Part shown: one piece after another, positions 24,142-24,173 of the stretch
How positions within the stretch are numbered: position 1 is the first letter of the stretch
Layout of the letters: every line of letters begins with the position of its first letter
Program-made: the position numbers and the translations under genes
From: an uncultured Eubacterium sp.
GTDB taxonomy: Bacteria; Bacillota; Clostridia; Lachnospirales; Lachnospiraceae
Assembly: GCA_900551945.1 (NCBI GenBank)
Contig: URYE01000035.1
Coordinates: 1-24,173 of the forward strand
Length of the DNA stretch: 24,173 bases
Reading direction: 5' to 3'
The notes under the pieces: model-generated
What the model was told of the DNA's origin: nothing
Seen by the model: only the letters and a program-made list of their open reading frames with translations
Databases searched by the model: none

Positions 24142-24166
24142 AAGCCCATAAATATATTTCTTATGG
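24135..24166 (-). terminator. Intrinsic terminator of the gene upstream of mutS
   Basis: On the minus strand a CCATAA/TTATGG stem (24146-24151 with 24161-24166) with a 9-base loop is followed by GCTTTTTTATTT. It would end a minus-strand gene lying beyond the right edge and isolates mutS as the first gene of its unit. Confidence 0.5.
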
Positions 24167-24173
24167 TATAATT

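Noticed and set aside
24087..24149. Longer MutS starting at 24149
   Set aside because: The extra 21 residues have no ribosome binding site and are unlike any MutS N-terminus. They cover the promoter and terminator region, whereas ATG 24086 has GGAGG at five bases.

Overview
The window is almost entirely one housekeeping stretch of a low-GC Firmicute chromosome, most likely a clostridial Lachnospiraceae-type organism. That assignment is an inference. It rests on the AT-rich composition, on strong AGGAGG-type ribosome binding sites, on the order mutS-mutL-miaA-(methionine gamma-lyase-like)-radC-mreBCD-PBP2-minCDE-rodA-mgsA, and on a divergent type of MreB. No rRNA, tRNA, CRISPR array, phage gene or intact transposase is visible.

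Layout. Positions 1 to about 550 are GC-rich (one 60-base line counted at 57% GC) and hold the tail of one + strand gene plus a small two-helix membrane protein whose C-terminus looks replaced. Composition then changes abruptly, and everything from about 560 to the end is AT-rich. This left edge is either an assembly chimera or a rearrangement boundary. From about 676 to 24086 every gene except one is on the minus strand, so transcription runs from high to low coordinates.

In transcription order: mutS and mutL (mismatch repair), miaA (tRNA isopentenylation), and a PLP-dependent methionine gamma-lyase family enzyme; then radC with mreB, mreC, mreD and a class B PBP2 (elongasome); then minC, minD, minE (division-site placement) with the glycosyltransferase rodA and an mgsA-like gene; then a HlyD-like membrane-anchored protein, yggS and sepF (divisome); then aroB, lspA and rluD. 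The single exception is a small DUF378 membrane protein gene on the + strand at 6368-6589. Spacings and overlaps suggest at least five transcription units: mutS to the gamma-lyase gene; radC to PBP2; minC, and minD to mgsA; hlyD-like to sepF; aroB to rluD.

Nearly all genes are recognised families. The points most worth a second look are the compositional break at the left edge, an MreB whose ATP-hydrolysis motifs are altered, an MgsA-like protein with substitutions at several conserved active-site positions, a PBP2 with an insertion of about 245 residues, a SepF with a 23-residue run of only Asp, Glu and Tyr, a hairpin that fills the space between the aroB ribosome binding site and its start codon, and two hairpin or terminal-inverted-repeat elements in the only convergent intergenic region.
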